Below, one piece after another: positions 30,075-38,632 of a stretch of 64,000 nucleotides of DNA (position 1 is the stretch's first letter; every line of letters begins with the position of its first letter). The stretch spans positions 1 through 64,000 of the forward strand of contig CAYLLT010000015.1 in assembly GCA_964384465.1 (NCBI GenBank), written 5' to 3'. The notes below the pieces were generated by a model. The model was given only the letters and a program-made list of their open reading frames with translations. It made no database searches and was not told the origin of the DNA. The translations under genes and the position numbers were made by a program. Origin of the DNA: CAYLLT01 sp964384465 (GTDB lineage: Bacteria; Planctomycetota; Phycisphaerae; UBA1845; PWPN01).

Positions 30075-31474
30075 TGCGAATGCGTACAGTGATTTGTCTG
30101 TTGGTCTTGTCGTTGCCGCTCATGTTGCACGCCGGCTGGGCGCGAGGAGACGCGACCACGCGGCCGTTTTTCCGGGACGCCCCGCCCCGGTTGATCGCCG
30201 AGAGCTATGAATCGGGATTCAAGCGGGCCCATGACACATACAACGGGATTTCGGCCGCCAGTAACGGCAAAATTTACTACGTCCTGAGTTCCGAGGCGCA
30301 TGACGTTGGCGCGCAGATGTACGAATTTGATCCCGCCGGTCGCCGGATCACGCATCTTGGCGATCTGACGGAGGCCTGCGGGGAGAAAGGACTCCAGACA
30401 GTTGTTCAAGGCAAGAGCCACGTGAGCTTTGTGGAATGCAGGGGCAAACTCTATTTCGCCACCCACCTCGGCTTCTACACCACCCTCTCCGGCATGGAGA
30501 AGATGGGCGTCCCGCCGCCGGGTTTCAAGCCGTATCCCGGAGGACATCTGCTCGCGTATGACCTGGCCGGAGGCCGGTTTGAAGATCTGGGCATTGCGCT
30601 CCCTCACGAAGGCATTCTGGCCATGAACATGGATGCGCAGCGCGGGCGCATCTACGGCCTGACCTGGCCTACGGGCCACTTCTTTCGTTATGACCTGGCT
30701 GACAGGACGATGAAAGACTTCGGCGCGGTCTGCGCGGAAGGAGAAAACGGCAAGGGCCCCACCTATCGTACCCTCTGCCGCTCCATCGCCGTCGATCCCG
30801 ATGACGGATCAGCCTACTTCACCATTTCCACCGGCGACATCGTTCGGTATGGTTACGATCGCGACGCCGTCGAGCCCGTCGTCGGCGACGATCTGCGGAA
30901 GGATTACTTCGGGCGGTACGATCCCAACTCGCCCGGGCACATGGGTTACAACTGGCGGCAGGTGATCTGGTATGCGCCGCAGAGGCTTTTCTACGGCGTT
31001 CACGGAAACTCCGGTTACCTCTTCCGGTTCGATCCCCGATCGGTTCGCGTGGAGGTGGTCGAGAGAATCACGTCGGAGCCTTCAAAACGGAGCGGCATGT
31101 TCGACCAGTTCAATTACGGCTACCTCGGTTTCACGCTGGGGCCTGATCAGCGCACGCTGTACTACCTCACCGGCGGCCCGGTCTACATCGACGGCAAGCG
31201 GCTCGCCGGAAAGAGGGAGACGGCCAAGGGCGAATCCAGGGGAATTGAAAACCTCCATTTGATCACCTATGACATCCCCACGGCCGAGTACACGGACCAC
31301 GGCGCCGTCTTCCTTCAGAACGGCGAGCGGGCGTCAAGCGTCAATTCCATCGCGGTCGGTCAGGATGGCGCGGTGTATGCCCTTTCGAGAATCACCGAGA
31401 ATGGCAGAACGGACTTGATCCGCATCGCGCCCGAACTGATCCGCCGCCCGACCGATTCAGCGGTGCGCAAATGA
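30074..31474 (+). CDS. Secreted beta-propeller-like protein
   Basis: 466 residues with a Sec signal (MRMRTVICLLVLSLPLMLHAGWARG). The mature part opens with a 'DATTRPFFRDAPP' linker of the style common in planctomycetes. It then has repeated short blades such as 'GKIYYVLSSEAHDVGAQMYEFDPAGR', 'GHLLAYDLAGGRFEDLGIAL', 'GHFFRYDLADRTMKDFG' and 'GYLFRFDPRSVRVEVVE'. This is a propeller pattern without catalytic motifs I can name. Coupling to the SSS transporter (TGATG) suggests that it binds or processes the transported substrate outside the cytoplasm. Confidence 0.75.
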   Translation: MRMRTVICLLVLSLPLMLHAGWARGDATTRPFFRDAPPRLIAESYESGFKRAHDTYNGISAASNGKIYYVLSSEAHDVGAQMYEFDPAGRRITHLGDLTEACGEKGLQTVVQGKSHVSFVECRGKLYFATHLGFYTTLSGMEKMGVPPPGFKPYPGGHLLAYDLAGGRFEDLGIALPHEGILAMNMDAQRGRIYGLTWPTGHFFRYDLADRTMKDFGAVCAEGENGKGPTYRTLCRSIAVDPDDGSAYFTISTGDIVRYGYDRDAVEPVVGDDLRKDYFGRYDPNSPGHMGYNWRQVIWYAPQRLFYGVHGNSGYLFRFDPRSVRVEVVERITSEPSKRSGMFDQFNYGYLGFTLGPDQRTLYYLTGGPVYIDGKRLAGKRETAKGESRGIENLHLITYDIPTAEYTDHGAVFLQNGERASSVNSIAVGQDGAVYALSRITENGRTDLIRIAPELIRRPTDSAVRK

Positions 31475-31490
31475 AAATCAGATAAACACT

Positions 31491-31540
31491 ATTATTACCT
31501 AATTCATTACCCAATTAAGGGGGTATTACCTATTTGCCCT
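31491..31540. repeat. ATTACCTA-type repeat relic overlapping the fic stop codon
   Basis: The stretch has ATTACCTA at two places and a GGGGGTATTACCTATTTG core that recalls the CACCTATTTAATTACC part of the 576/673 repeats. The TAG stop of the Fic gene (31,530-31,532) lies inside it. Confidence 0.4.
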
Positions 31541-32573
31541 TTTTTCGCCATTGGGCGGTATGGCCGCGACCGAGGCACTGGACTTTCTTGCCTTTCAGAC
31601 GTTTCAAGACGTGCCGAATCATATCCAGGCTTACGCCGGGGCATTCCCTTTGTAGGTCGCTCACCGCAAACAAACCGCTTTGCCTTGCAATGGCGCCCTC
31701 GACCAGCGCGGACTTTTCGCCGCGCGGTGATTTCAGTTCCCCGACGCGCTGTTCGAACTCTTTGCAGGCCTGGGCGAGGACGTAGAGCAGGAAATTCAGA
31801 GTGGGCCAGGGGTCGTGTTTGCCCTCGTGCCATCGGGCGGAGCTTTGTTCGAGGACTTCGTAATAACGCTCCTTGTTCTCCTCGATGAGGCGTTCGAGGC
31901 TGATGTAACGCCCCACCTCCAATCCGCAGTGGTAACAGCCGAGCAGGGAGAGCAGCCGGGAGACGCGACCGTTTCCATCCCGAAAGGGGTGGATGCAGAG
32001 AAAATCAAGATTCAGCGCCGCAACCAGCATCAGCGGCGGAACCCATTTTTCCCTCATGCCGCGCCGCCACAGTTCCATCATTTCGGCCATGGCGCCGGGC
32101 GCCTGTTTGGCCGGCACGGTTTTGAAGCGGACGCGGCTCCGGCCGTCGGCATACGTCTGGATGATATCGACATCCTTGTCCTTGTATTTGCCGGCGTCCC
32201 AGATTTCGCCGCGACAGAGCTTGTGTAGCCTCTTGACGGTGGCTTCGTTGATGGGCAACTTCGCGCCTTGCTCGTGGATGAGACGGAGCGCGTCACGGTA
32301 GCCGCGAACCTCTTCCTCGTCGCGGTCGCGCAAGGCCGGCTTGCCGAAGATGAGCGTGCCGATGCGGGACTGATCCACTTCGACGCCTTCGATTCGATTG
32401 GAGGAGATGGCGCTTTGGAGAATCGCGTGCTCCCGCAGGATCCTCAGTTTTTGAGGCGATTGGCGGGTAAACAGTTCCTGTTTGCCGCGCGATTCGGCGA
32501 GGTCTGCGAGGTACCACATCGTCTGCATGGGCACTGCGGGCGGTTCGGCGGCGAGTTGTCGAAGCGTCATCAT
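31530..32573 (-). CDS. Fic-domain protein (adenylyltransferase), class II type
   Basis: 347 residues from ATG 32,573 (ATG 32,570 and TTG 32,636 are alternatives). The Fic active site is canonical, HPFRDGNGR at 195-203, with the catalytic His and the phosphate-binding loop. An N-terminal inhibitory helix is seen at Ser58-Asn-Arg-Ile-Glu62-Gly63, the (S/T)xxxE(G/N) motif that blocks ATP in class II Fic proteins. A winged-helix-like tail (ALVEGAIARQSGLFAVSDLQREC) follows, as in the Fic/DUF4172-type regulators. It lies directly before the remnant of a restriction gene, and its stop codon is in a repeat. It may be a mobile defence or TA element. Confidence 0.9.
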   Translation of the reverse strand: MMTLRQLAAEPPAVPMQTMWYLADLAESRGKQELFTRQSPQKLRILREHAILQSAISSNRIEGVEVDQSRIGTLIFGKPALRDRDEEEVRGYRDALRLIHEQGAKLPINEATVKRLHKLCRGEIWDAGKYKDKDVDIIQTYADGRSRVRFKTVPAKQAPGAMAEMMELWRRGMREKWVPPLMLVAALNLDFLCIHPFRDGNGRVSRLLSLLGCYHCGLEVGRYISLERLIEENKERYYEVLEQSSARWHEGKHDPWPTLNFLLYVLAQACKEFEQRVGELKSPRGEKSALVEGAIARQSGLFAVSDLQRECPGVSLDMIRHVLKRLKGKKVQCLGRGHTAQWRKKGK

Positions 32574-32594
32574 GGTTGGGATTTGTACTCCGTT

Positions 32595-32700
32595 TGACAA
32601 TGAAGTCCAGCGTATAAGTAGAAAGATCGCCGTCAACCTTCACGTAGTCAAGCTTGAAGCCCACCGCGAGGTAGTTCTTGGCGAAGGCAGTCACGTTGTC
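32595..32700 (-). pseudogene. Relic of a restriction-enzyme (type III R-like) gene
   Basis: The minus strand reads 'VTAFAKNYLAVGFKLDYVKV' followed by 'DGDLSTYTLDFIVK', which resembles the conserved 'GF.i.Y...g....Y.PDFiV' lead-in to the nuclease domain of type III Res subunits. It is open for about 35 codons, begins 4 bp after the DUF4838 stop and fuses into the Fic leader. Neither the helicase part nor the ETKG nuclease motif remains. I judge it from memory of the family only. Confidence 0.5.
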
Positions 32701-32704
32701 CGGC

Positions 32705-35053
32705 TCAGCGCGCGGCGGCGCGCGTCGCCGGCTGCGTGGTCGCGGGGCCGTACCGGTTCTTGAGGAATTCGTAGGCCGGTTCGGCCTGGCTGGCGTCAAG
32801 ACCGTCGCGGGCGTTGGCGTGACGATAGGAAACGTGCACCAGGTCCGTCACCGCGCGCAGGCGCTCGGCCATGCGTTCCACTTCCTGGAAATCCTGCCGG
32901 GCCAGCGTCTCGTCGCCGCGGTTGTGGAACGTCACGGTCCGCACGAGGTGGTACAAGAACCCGAACATCGCCTCGCCGTAGGCAAAACGCCGTTCGTCCT
33001 CCTGGAGACGGGCGCTCTCGGTCGGATCCTTGCACTCCATGAGGCCGGCGTCGATGTCCTGGCGGGCGAGCCGCATGGCCTCCATGATCTCCACCACGTC
33101 CGGCGCGTCGTTCAGCGTGGGATGGAACGCCTCGTAGTGGAGATGGTCGAGCGGGAACAGGTCCTTGCTGATCTGGTCGAGTTTGCCCGGAAGGCAGTGG
33201 TGGGCGTCGCCGGTCCAGACGTGGTGCTTGAAAGCCTTGATGTTGGCGGTGGCGTATTCCAGATGCTGGTAGAACCGCCGCGTCCGCTCAGTCGTGGTCG
33301 GGTAGTACAGGCGGAAATAATCCGCCAGCAGTCCGTCCACGTCGGCGTCGGCGTTCCACAGAAGACGCGACAACAGGTGCTGATTCAGGGTCCAGGTCCC
33401 CCACAGCGACGTCGGCGTGTGCATGTAGTGAAAGTGCCGGACCCCGCTGCGGTAGTACCAGGGGATGTCGGCGGCCATGATGTGCGTGTAGACCACGGGC
33501 AGCGTCTTGATGCTGCTGACGTTGTAGTATTCGCCGATCAACATCCCGCCCTTGTAGAAGCGTCCATCGGACATGGCCCAGTCCTGGTAGCAGCGGAGTG
33601 TCTGGCGGTTGATCTCCGTGCAGGCCGGGTCCGCGAGCGGATGTGCGTAGCAGCGCGAGATGGGGAAGAACGTGACCGGGCAGTTCGCGTAGTCGAAGTC
33701 GTCGGGCAGCGGGCGCGTCGGCGGGTCCAGTGTCTCCATGTACGCCAGCGCGACGAGTTGCACGTCGCGATTCAGGCGTCCCTCGCGGCGGGCCGCCTGG
33801 ATATCCTTGCACACCCGATACTGGAGATTGAGCATGCGGTCCGCGAAACCTCCCTGCCGGCCGCACGACTCGCATTCGCACCACGGCCCATGGTCCAGCA
33901 TCATAAAGTCGATCATGTCCGCATCGCGATACTTGCCGTCGATAAGGCTGTGGATCAGGTTGCGGGCCAGCTCTTTGCCGGCCTCGGGATTCGACGTGCA
34001 GTGGTTGAAATGAAGTTCCGGGGAGCGGTGCGCGTCGCGCCGGCCCCCGTGCAGCGCGTACCACTCCGGGTGCGCCTCGGCGTAGACCAGCTTCCCGTTG
34101 TGGTCGGCATCGCCCAGGTACTGCGGGCTGACCGGGTAGGGATCCGCCGGCTTGTCCTCGTCGCCGCTGAGAATCGGATGGTTGTAGGGGTATTCGATCT
34201 GGGGTCCGAGGAAGTCTGATTGGATGGCGTGCCCGCCGGCTGACAGCTTCATTCCCAGCTTCTTAAGGAAGGGAATACACTCTTCCGTCGCAATCCAGTA
34301 GTTCATGCGGTTTCGGACCATCCACAGGAAGAACTCTCGATGACCGCGGTTGGTGCAGGCGAAGAAACCACGCGTGAGGAAACTCGGCTCCTCGATGACA
34401 TTCAGTTGGGTCGTTGCCGTCGACGGCATCGACGACCCTTCACGCAGCAGCGGAGCGGGCCGGGGCGGGTAAACCGTCCCCTGCTCGCCGAGTCCGTAGA
34501 ACCGCATTCCCATGCGCTCGAGATAGGCATAGACTCCGTATAGCGTGCCGACGCGCCCGCCGCCCTCGATGATCACGACGGTTCGACCGCTCTCGGCCAT
34601 CGCGCGGAGCCGAAATGACTCCGGCGATCGAAGTGTGCCCTCTTTCTCCGAATTCGGGTTGATCTGGCTGATGAGTGGATTCGACCGCCGGCTGCCCAGC
34701 AGGAACACGTCGCCTTGCGGGGGCAACCGCTCCTGAGTGAGCAACTGGATGTCCGCTGAGTGGATGCCCGTGCAGATCGCCAGGAAATGCCGCAGCTCCA
34801 TCGCAGCGAAAGATTCGGTGCAGGCGGCGTCATCCGCGGGATCGTGATCGCGGAAGTTCACCCGGTCCTCGCCGCCGGCTGCCTCCGGGATCGACGCGAA
34901 CGGGCCGGGGTTGACCACGATCGACAGCCGCCTCGCCGCCGCGGATCGCTCTGGCGAAGCGGGGTCAGCCAGGGCGCCCACGGTGACACATGCCAGAACC
35001 AGTCCGGCTGCAACGCAAGCCCCAATTGTGCGTAAAGGGTCGGGCACGTGCAT
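32705..35053 (-). CDS. Secreted DUF4838 glycoside-hydrolase-like protein
   Basis: 782 residues from ATG 35,053, chosen because a Sec signal follows at once (TIGACVAAGLVLACVTVGALADP). Longer in-frame starts reach 35,227 but add no domain. An N-terminal alpha/beta domain has 'LSIVVNP' and 'RVGTLYGVYAYLERMGMRFYG', as in the non-catalytic N-domain of GH20/GH67 proteins. The DUF4838 barrel holds 'EAHPEWYALHGGRRD', 'DHGPWCECESCGRQGG' with its Cys cluster, and a C-terminal helical domain. DUF4838 proteins are predicted glycosidases of alpha-glucuronidase type; the reaction is unproven. A GGGTCGT...ACGACCC palindrome encodes 'GSSMPSTATTQ' within the N-terminal part. It is divergent from the mta-type operon. 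Confidence 0.82.
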   Translation of the reverse strand: MHVPDPLRTIGACVAAGLVLACVTVGALADPASPERSAAARRLSIVVNPGPFASIPEAAGGEDRVNFRDHDPADDAACTESFAAMELRHFLAICTGIHSADIQLLTQERLPPQGDVFLLGSRRSNPLISQINPNSEKEGTLRSPESFRLRAMAESGRTVVIIEGGGRVGTLYGVYAYLERMGMRFYGLGEQGTVYPPRPAPLLREGSSMPSTATTQLNVIEEPSFLTRGFFACTNRGHREFFLWMVRNRMNYWIATEECIPFLKKLGMKLSAGGHAIQSDFLGPQIEYPYNHPILSGDEDKPADPYPVSPQYLGDADHNGKLVYAEAHPEWYALHGGRRDAHRSPELHFNHCTSNPEAGKELARNLIHSLIDGKYRDADMIDFMMLDHGPWCECESCGRQGGFADRMLNLQYRVCKDIQAARREGRLNRDVQLVALAYMETLDPPTRPLPDDFDYANCPVTFFPISRCYAHPLADPACTEINRQTLRCYQDWAMSDGRFYKGGMLIGEYYNVSSIKTLPVVYTHIMAADIPWYYRSGVRHFHYMHTPTSLWGTWTLNQHLLSRLLWNADADVDGLLADYFRLYYPTTTERTRRFYQHLEYATANIKAFKHHVWTGDAHHCLPGKLDQISKDLFPLDHLHYEAFHPTLNDAPDVVEIMEAMRLARQDIDAGLMECKDPTESARLQEDERRFAYGEAMFGFLYHLVRTVTFHNRGDETLARQDFQEVERMAERLRAVTDLVHVSYRHANARDGLDASQAEPAYEFLKNRYGPATTQPATRAAAR
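34408..34438. repeat. 31-bp nested GGGTCGT palindrome inside the DUF4838 gene
   Basis: Outer 7-bp arms GGGTCGT/ACGACCC enclose a perfect 14-bp palindrome TGCCGTCGACGGCA plus 3 extra bp. On the coding (minus) strand it is read in the same frame as the 16-bp versions at 39,089, 44,002, 46,565 and 52,635, giving EGSS...TTQ. Confidence 0.85.
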
Positions 35054-35512
35054 CCTCACCGCGTGAGTCTTTCCCGCTCCCACAGAAGATACGGATATCG
35101 CTTCGTCCTGCCCAGAGCATTTCACGCTTAGATGTCCATCAGGATATCGAACGCGGCTTCGAAAAACGATCAGGACGAGCGCTCGTCGGGCCATCGGCTG
35201 CATAAACCATTGGGCCAAATGACACAAACCATTGCGTCAAAATCCACTACGCGCATTGAGATTGCTGCGTCCAGACCAGCAAACAACAGCTTGGCGAAAA
35301 CGATCGGCTGTGTCCGCACCGTAGCGTTCGCTGGCAAGTGACGTGAATGGTCATTCCAACGGGAAGCCGCGCGCACGGTAGCGCCGGGATGGCTGGGTTC
35401 TCGTCTCGGGGTTGTCCCCGCGAACCCGAACCGCGCCGACGGAGTGCCGGTCGAGCCGAGGAAGCGTGATGGAATATCACGAAAAACATCGGGCCGGATG
35501 GGAGAGAAATGT
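35054..35512. other. Divergent regulatory region between DUF4838 and mta-type genes
   Basis: 459 bp with no convincing gene. It holds the 22-bp tandem direct repeats listed next, plus a GGCGAAAACGATCGGC segment that is half-like a LacI-family operator. Promoters for the DUF4838 gene (minus) and the methyltransferase operon (plus) must lie here. Confidence 0.55.
35204..35247. promoter_or_regulatory. 22-bp tandem direct repeat, candidate activator site
   Basis: AAACCATTG(N3)CAAA(N3)CAC occurs twice in exact 22-bp phase (35,204-35,225 and 35,226-35,247), with 17 of 22 positions the same. Direct repeats two helical turns apart are typical of AraC/XylS-type activator sites. The position, in the divergent gap before both transcription units, fits a regulatory role. 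No regulator gene is adjacent. Confidence 0.45.
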
Positions 35513-36568
35513 ATGACCGGTCAGGAACGCGTCACCGCGCTCATGGAAAACCGGCCGGTCGATCGGCTGTCCTTCATGCCGATCACGATGATGTTCGCCG
35601 CCGACCAGTTGGGCGTGAAATACGGCGAATACGTGCGCGATTACCACGTGCTGGTCGAGGCCCAGTGCCTCACCGCGGAGCGCTTCGATTTCGATCACGT
35701 CAGTTGCGTCTCCGATCCGACCCGCGAGGCGTATGACTGCGGCGCGACCGTGCAATTCTTCGAGGATCAACCTCCCGCCATCGTCGAAACCGACGCTCTG
35801 CTCAAGGATCCTTCCAGGCTCATCTCCCTCAATCAGCCCAATCCCTATCACGGCCGAATGCTCGATCGCGTCAAGGCGGTGGAGCTGTTCAAGCAACGTG
35901 TCGGAGGCGACAGAATCATCGAGGGCTGGATCGAGGGGCCGATGGCCGAGGCATGCGATCTGCGCGGCATCAACGCATACATGCTGGACCTTGTCGATCA
36001 GCCTGAGTTTTGCTGCGATCTTTTCGCCTTCTGCACCGATTTGGGTCTGCGATTCGCCAGGGTCCAGATCGAAGCCGGCGCCGAACTGATCGGGATCGGC
36101 GACGCGGCCGCTTCGCTGGTGGGTCCGTGCCTCTACGAGGAACTGATCTGGCCTTATGAAAAAAAGCTGATCGATGGGATTCACGCAATGGGGGGACGCG
36201 TCCGTCTGCACATCTGCGGAAACGTGACGCAATTGTTGGAGAAGATCGGCAAGCTGGGTTGCGAAATCGTTGATCTGGATTCCATGGTTCCGCTCGATCA
36301 GGCCCGCCGCGCGTTGGGGCCGTCGCAGATTCTCCTGGGCAATCTGGACCCGGTATCCGACCTGCGCAACAAAGGCATCGACCACGTGATCGGAATGCTC
36401 GAGGGATGTCATCGTCAGGCGGGTCCCCGTTACATCGTCGGAGCGGGGTGCGAGGTGACACGTGATACCCCTCCCGCCCATCTATACGCGATGCGCGATT
36501 ACGCGCGTGGACACCGGCCCAATGGAAATCGAGGAGGTTCTTATGTCGGACTTGCAGATGCTTTATGA
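35513..36568 (+). CDS. MtaA/CmuA-type UroD-family methyltransferase
   Basis: 351 residues from ATG 35,513, with GGGAGAG a few nt upstream. The uroporphyrinogen-decarboxylase-fold barrel begins 'MTGQERVTALMENRPVDRLSFMPITM'. 'IEGWIEGPMAEACDLRG', 'IGDAAASLVGP' and 'RVRLHICGN' (His233-x-Cys235, zinc ligands for thiol or folate methyl acceptor) follow, then 'ILLGNLDPV' and 'IVGAGCEVTRDTP'. In MtaA/CmuA enzymes this domain moves the methyl group from the corrinoid protein to its acceptor (coenzyme M in archaea, tetrahydrofolate expected in bacteria). It overlaps the corrinoid protein gene by 26 nt. It is first in an mtaA-mtaC-mtaB order, so it is very likely the second methyltransferase of the system. 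Confidence 0.85.
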   Translation: MTGQERVTALMENRPVDRLSFMPITMMFAADQLGVKYGEYVRDYHVLVEAQCLTAERFDFDHVSCVSDPTREAYDCGATVQFFEDQPPAIVETDALLKDPSRLISLNQPNPYHGRMLDRVKAVELFKQRVGGDRIIEGWIEGPMAEACDLRGINAYMLDLVDQPEFCCDLFAFCTDLGLRFARVQIEAGAELIGIGDAAASLVGPCLYEELIWPYEKKLIDGIHAMGGRVRLHICGNVTQLLEKIGKLGCEIVDLDSMVPLDQARRALGPSQILLGNLDPVSDLRNKGIDHVIGMLEGCHRQAGPRYIVGAGCEVTRDTPPAHLYAMRDYARGHRPNGNRGGSYVGLADAL

Positions 36569-37199
36569 GTCGATCCTGAGCGGCGACATGAAAACGGCGG
36601 AGAGTATCGCCCGGCAGGCAGTGTCGGAAAACGTCGATCCGCAGGAACTGGTGAGCGGGTACATGATTCCGGCGATGGATGAAATCGGCCGGCGGTTTGA
36701 AGCCGATCAGGTCTTCGTGCCGGAACTGCTGGTCGCCGCGCGGGCGATGAAGGCGGCCATGAAACACATCGAGCCTCTGCTCAAGAACGTCGAAACACCA
36801 CCCGCCAACCGGATCGTGCTCGGCACCGTTCACGGCGACCTGCATGACATCGGCAAGAATCTGGTCGGTGCTCTGCTCACCGGGGGAGGGTTCGAGGTCA
36901 TTGACCTGGGCGTCAATGTGGCGCCGGAGAGATTCGTCCAGACGGTGCGGGAATCCGGCGCCGGAATCGTCGGGCTCTCCGCACTGTTGACCACGACGAT
37001 GCCCGCGATGAAAACCGCCGTCGAGGCATTCAAGAGCGCCGGACTTCGGGACCACGTCAAAATCATCATCGGCGGCGCGCCCATCACACAGAGTTATGCC
37101 GATCAGATCGGCGCGGATGGCTACGGCAGGACCGCCGGCACCGCCGTCTCGCTGGCCCGGCAATTCGCGGGATCGTGCGCTGGAAAATTGAATGTATGA
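36543..37199 (+). CDS. mtaC: Methyltransferase corrinoid protein (MtaC-type)
   Basis: 218 residues from ATG 36,543, with GAGGAGG seven nt upstream. It has a four-helix N-terminal cap (MSDLQMLYESILSGDMKTAE, with 'YMIPAMDEIGRRFEADQVFVPELL') and a B12-binding Rossmann domain with 'GDLHDIGKN' (His101 is the lower axial cobalt ligand), 'GLSALLTTTM' and 'IIIGGAPIT'. It carries the methyl group on cob(I)alamin between MtaB and MtaA. The preceding methyltransferase gene overlaps by 26 nt, and mtaB starts 28 bp after its stop. The reactivating ferredoxin-type protein (RamA-like) needed for such corrinoids is not in the window. Confidence 0.93.
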   Translation: MSDLQMLYESILSGDMKTAESIARQAVSENVDPQELVSGYMIPAMDEIGRRFEADQVFVPELLVAARAMKAAMKHIEPLLKNVETPPANRIVLGTVHGDLHDIGKNLVGALLTGGGFEVIDLGVNVAPERFVQTVRESGAGIVGLSALLTTTMPAMKTAVEAFKSAGLRDHVKIIIGGAPITQSYADQIGADGYGRTAGTAVSLARQFAGSCAGKLNV

Positions 37200-37227
37200 A
37201 AATCGATCGTCAGGAAGGAAATCCCTC

Positions 37228-38622
37228 ATGCCCGCAGGGTTTTTAACAACCGGCGCCCCTCGTCTGGCGATCACCCAACTGGACGATTTCATCTTCGGGC
37301 GCTGTCCCCATCCCGTCCGATGTGGACGGGGCTTGCAGGTGGGCGCCGGCACGGTCATCCCCGAGATCAACTTCACGCTGCCGTCGATCGATATCAACAA
37401 ATCCACATGGCCGAACATTTGTGACCAGTACCGGGAAATCATCGACGGCGTTTGCCGGCGCGCGGTGGAGCTGGAAGTTCCCGGTTTGCTCGTTGAATTC
37501 GAGACCCTGCCGCCGATGACGATCCATCTTGCCTGGGGGGCGGAAATCACGCGCATCCTCGCCGACACTTTGGTTGACTATCACGCCCGGTACGGTCTGA
37601 ACAACGCGCTGCGGCTGACGCCCAACGATACGCGTGACCATGTACGTCCGCCGCTGATGCGACAGGGTGCTTATTGGGATGGAATGGTGGAGCTGTTCCG
37701 TGCCGCTGGTCCGGCGGGCGCCGATCTTCTGGCCATCGAATCCACGGGCGGCAAGGAACTTTGCGATCAGGCGCTGATGATGGGCGATCTGCCGACGGTG
37801 GTTTTCGCGCTGGGCGCGGCGGGCGCCCGCGACATGGCTTTCTTGTGGAAAACGATCGTCGGGATCTGCCGGAACACCGGCGTGATCCCCTCCGGCGATA
37901 CGGCTTGCGGGTTCGCCAATACGGCCATGGTTCTCGCCGAACAGAAGATGATCTCGCGCGTGTTCGCCGCCGTCGTTCGTGTGGCCAGCGTTCCACGCAG
38001 CCTGATCGCATACGAAATGGGAGCCGTCGGCCCCGGCAAAGATTGCGGCTACGAGAACCCGTACATCAAAGCGATCACCGGTGTTCCGATCTCGATGGAG
38101 GGACGTACGGCGGCCTGCGCTCATCCCAGTCCCGTCGGCAACATCGCGCAGGCGGTGTGCGACTGCTGGTCGAATGAATCGGTGCAGAAGGTGAGGCTTC
38201 TCGGCGGCGATGCGCCCACCGTTTCACTCGAACAACTCGCCTATGACTGCCGGCTGCTGAACGTGGCGGGCGCTACCGCGGCCGGGGCCAGGATGATGCG
38301 CGACTGGCTGACGCAATCCGACGGGCCGCGCGATCCCCAGGCATACGTTTTGGCCCCGGATGTCGTCCTCCGCCTGGCGGCGCGGATCATGGAGGAAGAC
38401 ACGCCCTATCTGCGCACGCGCAAGGCCGTCCTGGTCACCCTGGCGGAGCTGCGGGAGGCTCACCGCGCCGGAAGACTCATTCTGGAAGAACGCGAACTGC
38501 CCTGGCTGGACAAAATGGCACGGCAAATCGAGGAACTGCCCGACGATGAGGACCGCTTTGTGGACCAGATGCTCGGTCAAGCCGATCCCGCGATCTTCCG
38601 AGCCGCCGAGTATGGCTGGTGA
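37228..38622 (+). CDS. mtaB: Methanol:corrinoid methyltransferase (MtaB)
   Basis: 464 residues from ATG 37,228 with AGGAAGGA upstream. MtaB splits methanol and transfers its methyl to the cob(I)alamin of MtaC. The sequence is strongly MtaB-like throughout: 'CPHPVRCGRGLQVGAGTVIP', 'GDTACGFANTAMVLAEQKMI', 'YEMGAVGPGKDCGYENPYIK' and 'ACAHPSPVGNIAQAVCD'. The three zinc ligands known from methanogen MtaB (Glu, Cys, Cys) are visible at Glu171, Cys227 and Cys273. All expected residues are present, so it should act on methanol or a very close substrate. Finding it next to glycosidases suggests methanol from methyl esters or O-methyl sugars as the source. A UroD-family gene follows 10 bp later. Confidence 0.93.
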   Translation: MPAGFLTTGAPRLAITQLDDFIFGRCPHPVRCGRGLQVGAGTVIPEINFTLPSIDINKSTWPNICDQYREIIDGVCRRAVELEVPGLLVEFETLPPMTIHLAWGAEITRILADTLVDYHARYGLNNALRLTPNDTRDHVRPPLMRQGAYWDGMVELFRAAGPAGADLLAIESTGGKELCDQALMMGDLPTVVFALGAAGARDMAFLWKTIVGICRNTGVIPSGDTACGFANTAMVLAEQKMISRVFAAVVRVASVPRSLIAYEMGAVGPGKDCGYENPYIKAITGVPISMEGRTAACAHPSPVGNIAQAVCDCWSNESVQKVRLLGGDAPTVSLEQLAYDCRLLNVAGATAAGARMMRDWLTQSDGPRDPQAYVLAPDVVLRLAARIMEEDTPYLRTRKAVLVTLAELREAHRAGRLILEERELPWLDKMARQIEELPDDEDRFVDQMLGQADPAIFRAAEYGW

Positions 38623-38632
38623 TGGATGCGAG

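Noticed and set aside
32678..34219. 513-codon plus-strand frame opposite the DUF4838 gene
   Set aside because: The minus strand has a signal peptide and DUF4838 landmarks; the plus frame has none.
36543..37199. Reading the corrinoid protein as the B12 domain of methionine synthase
   Set aside because: It is a stand-alone 218-residue protein placed between MtaA- and MtaB-type genes; MetH would be a large multidomain protein.
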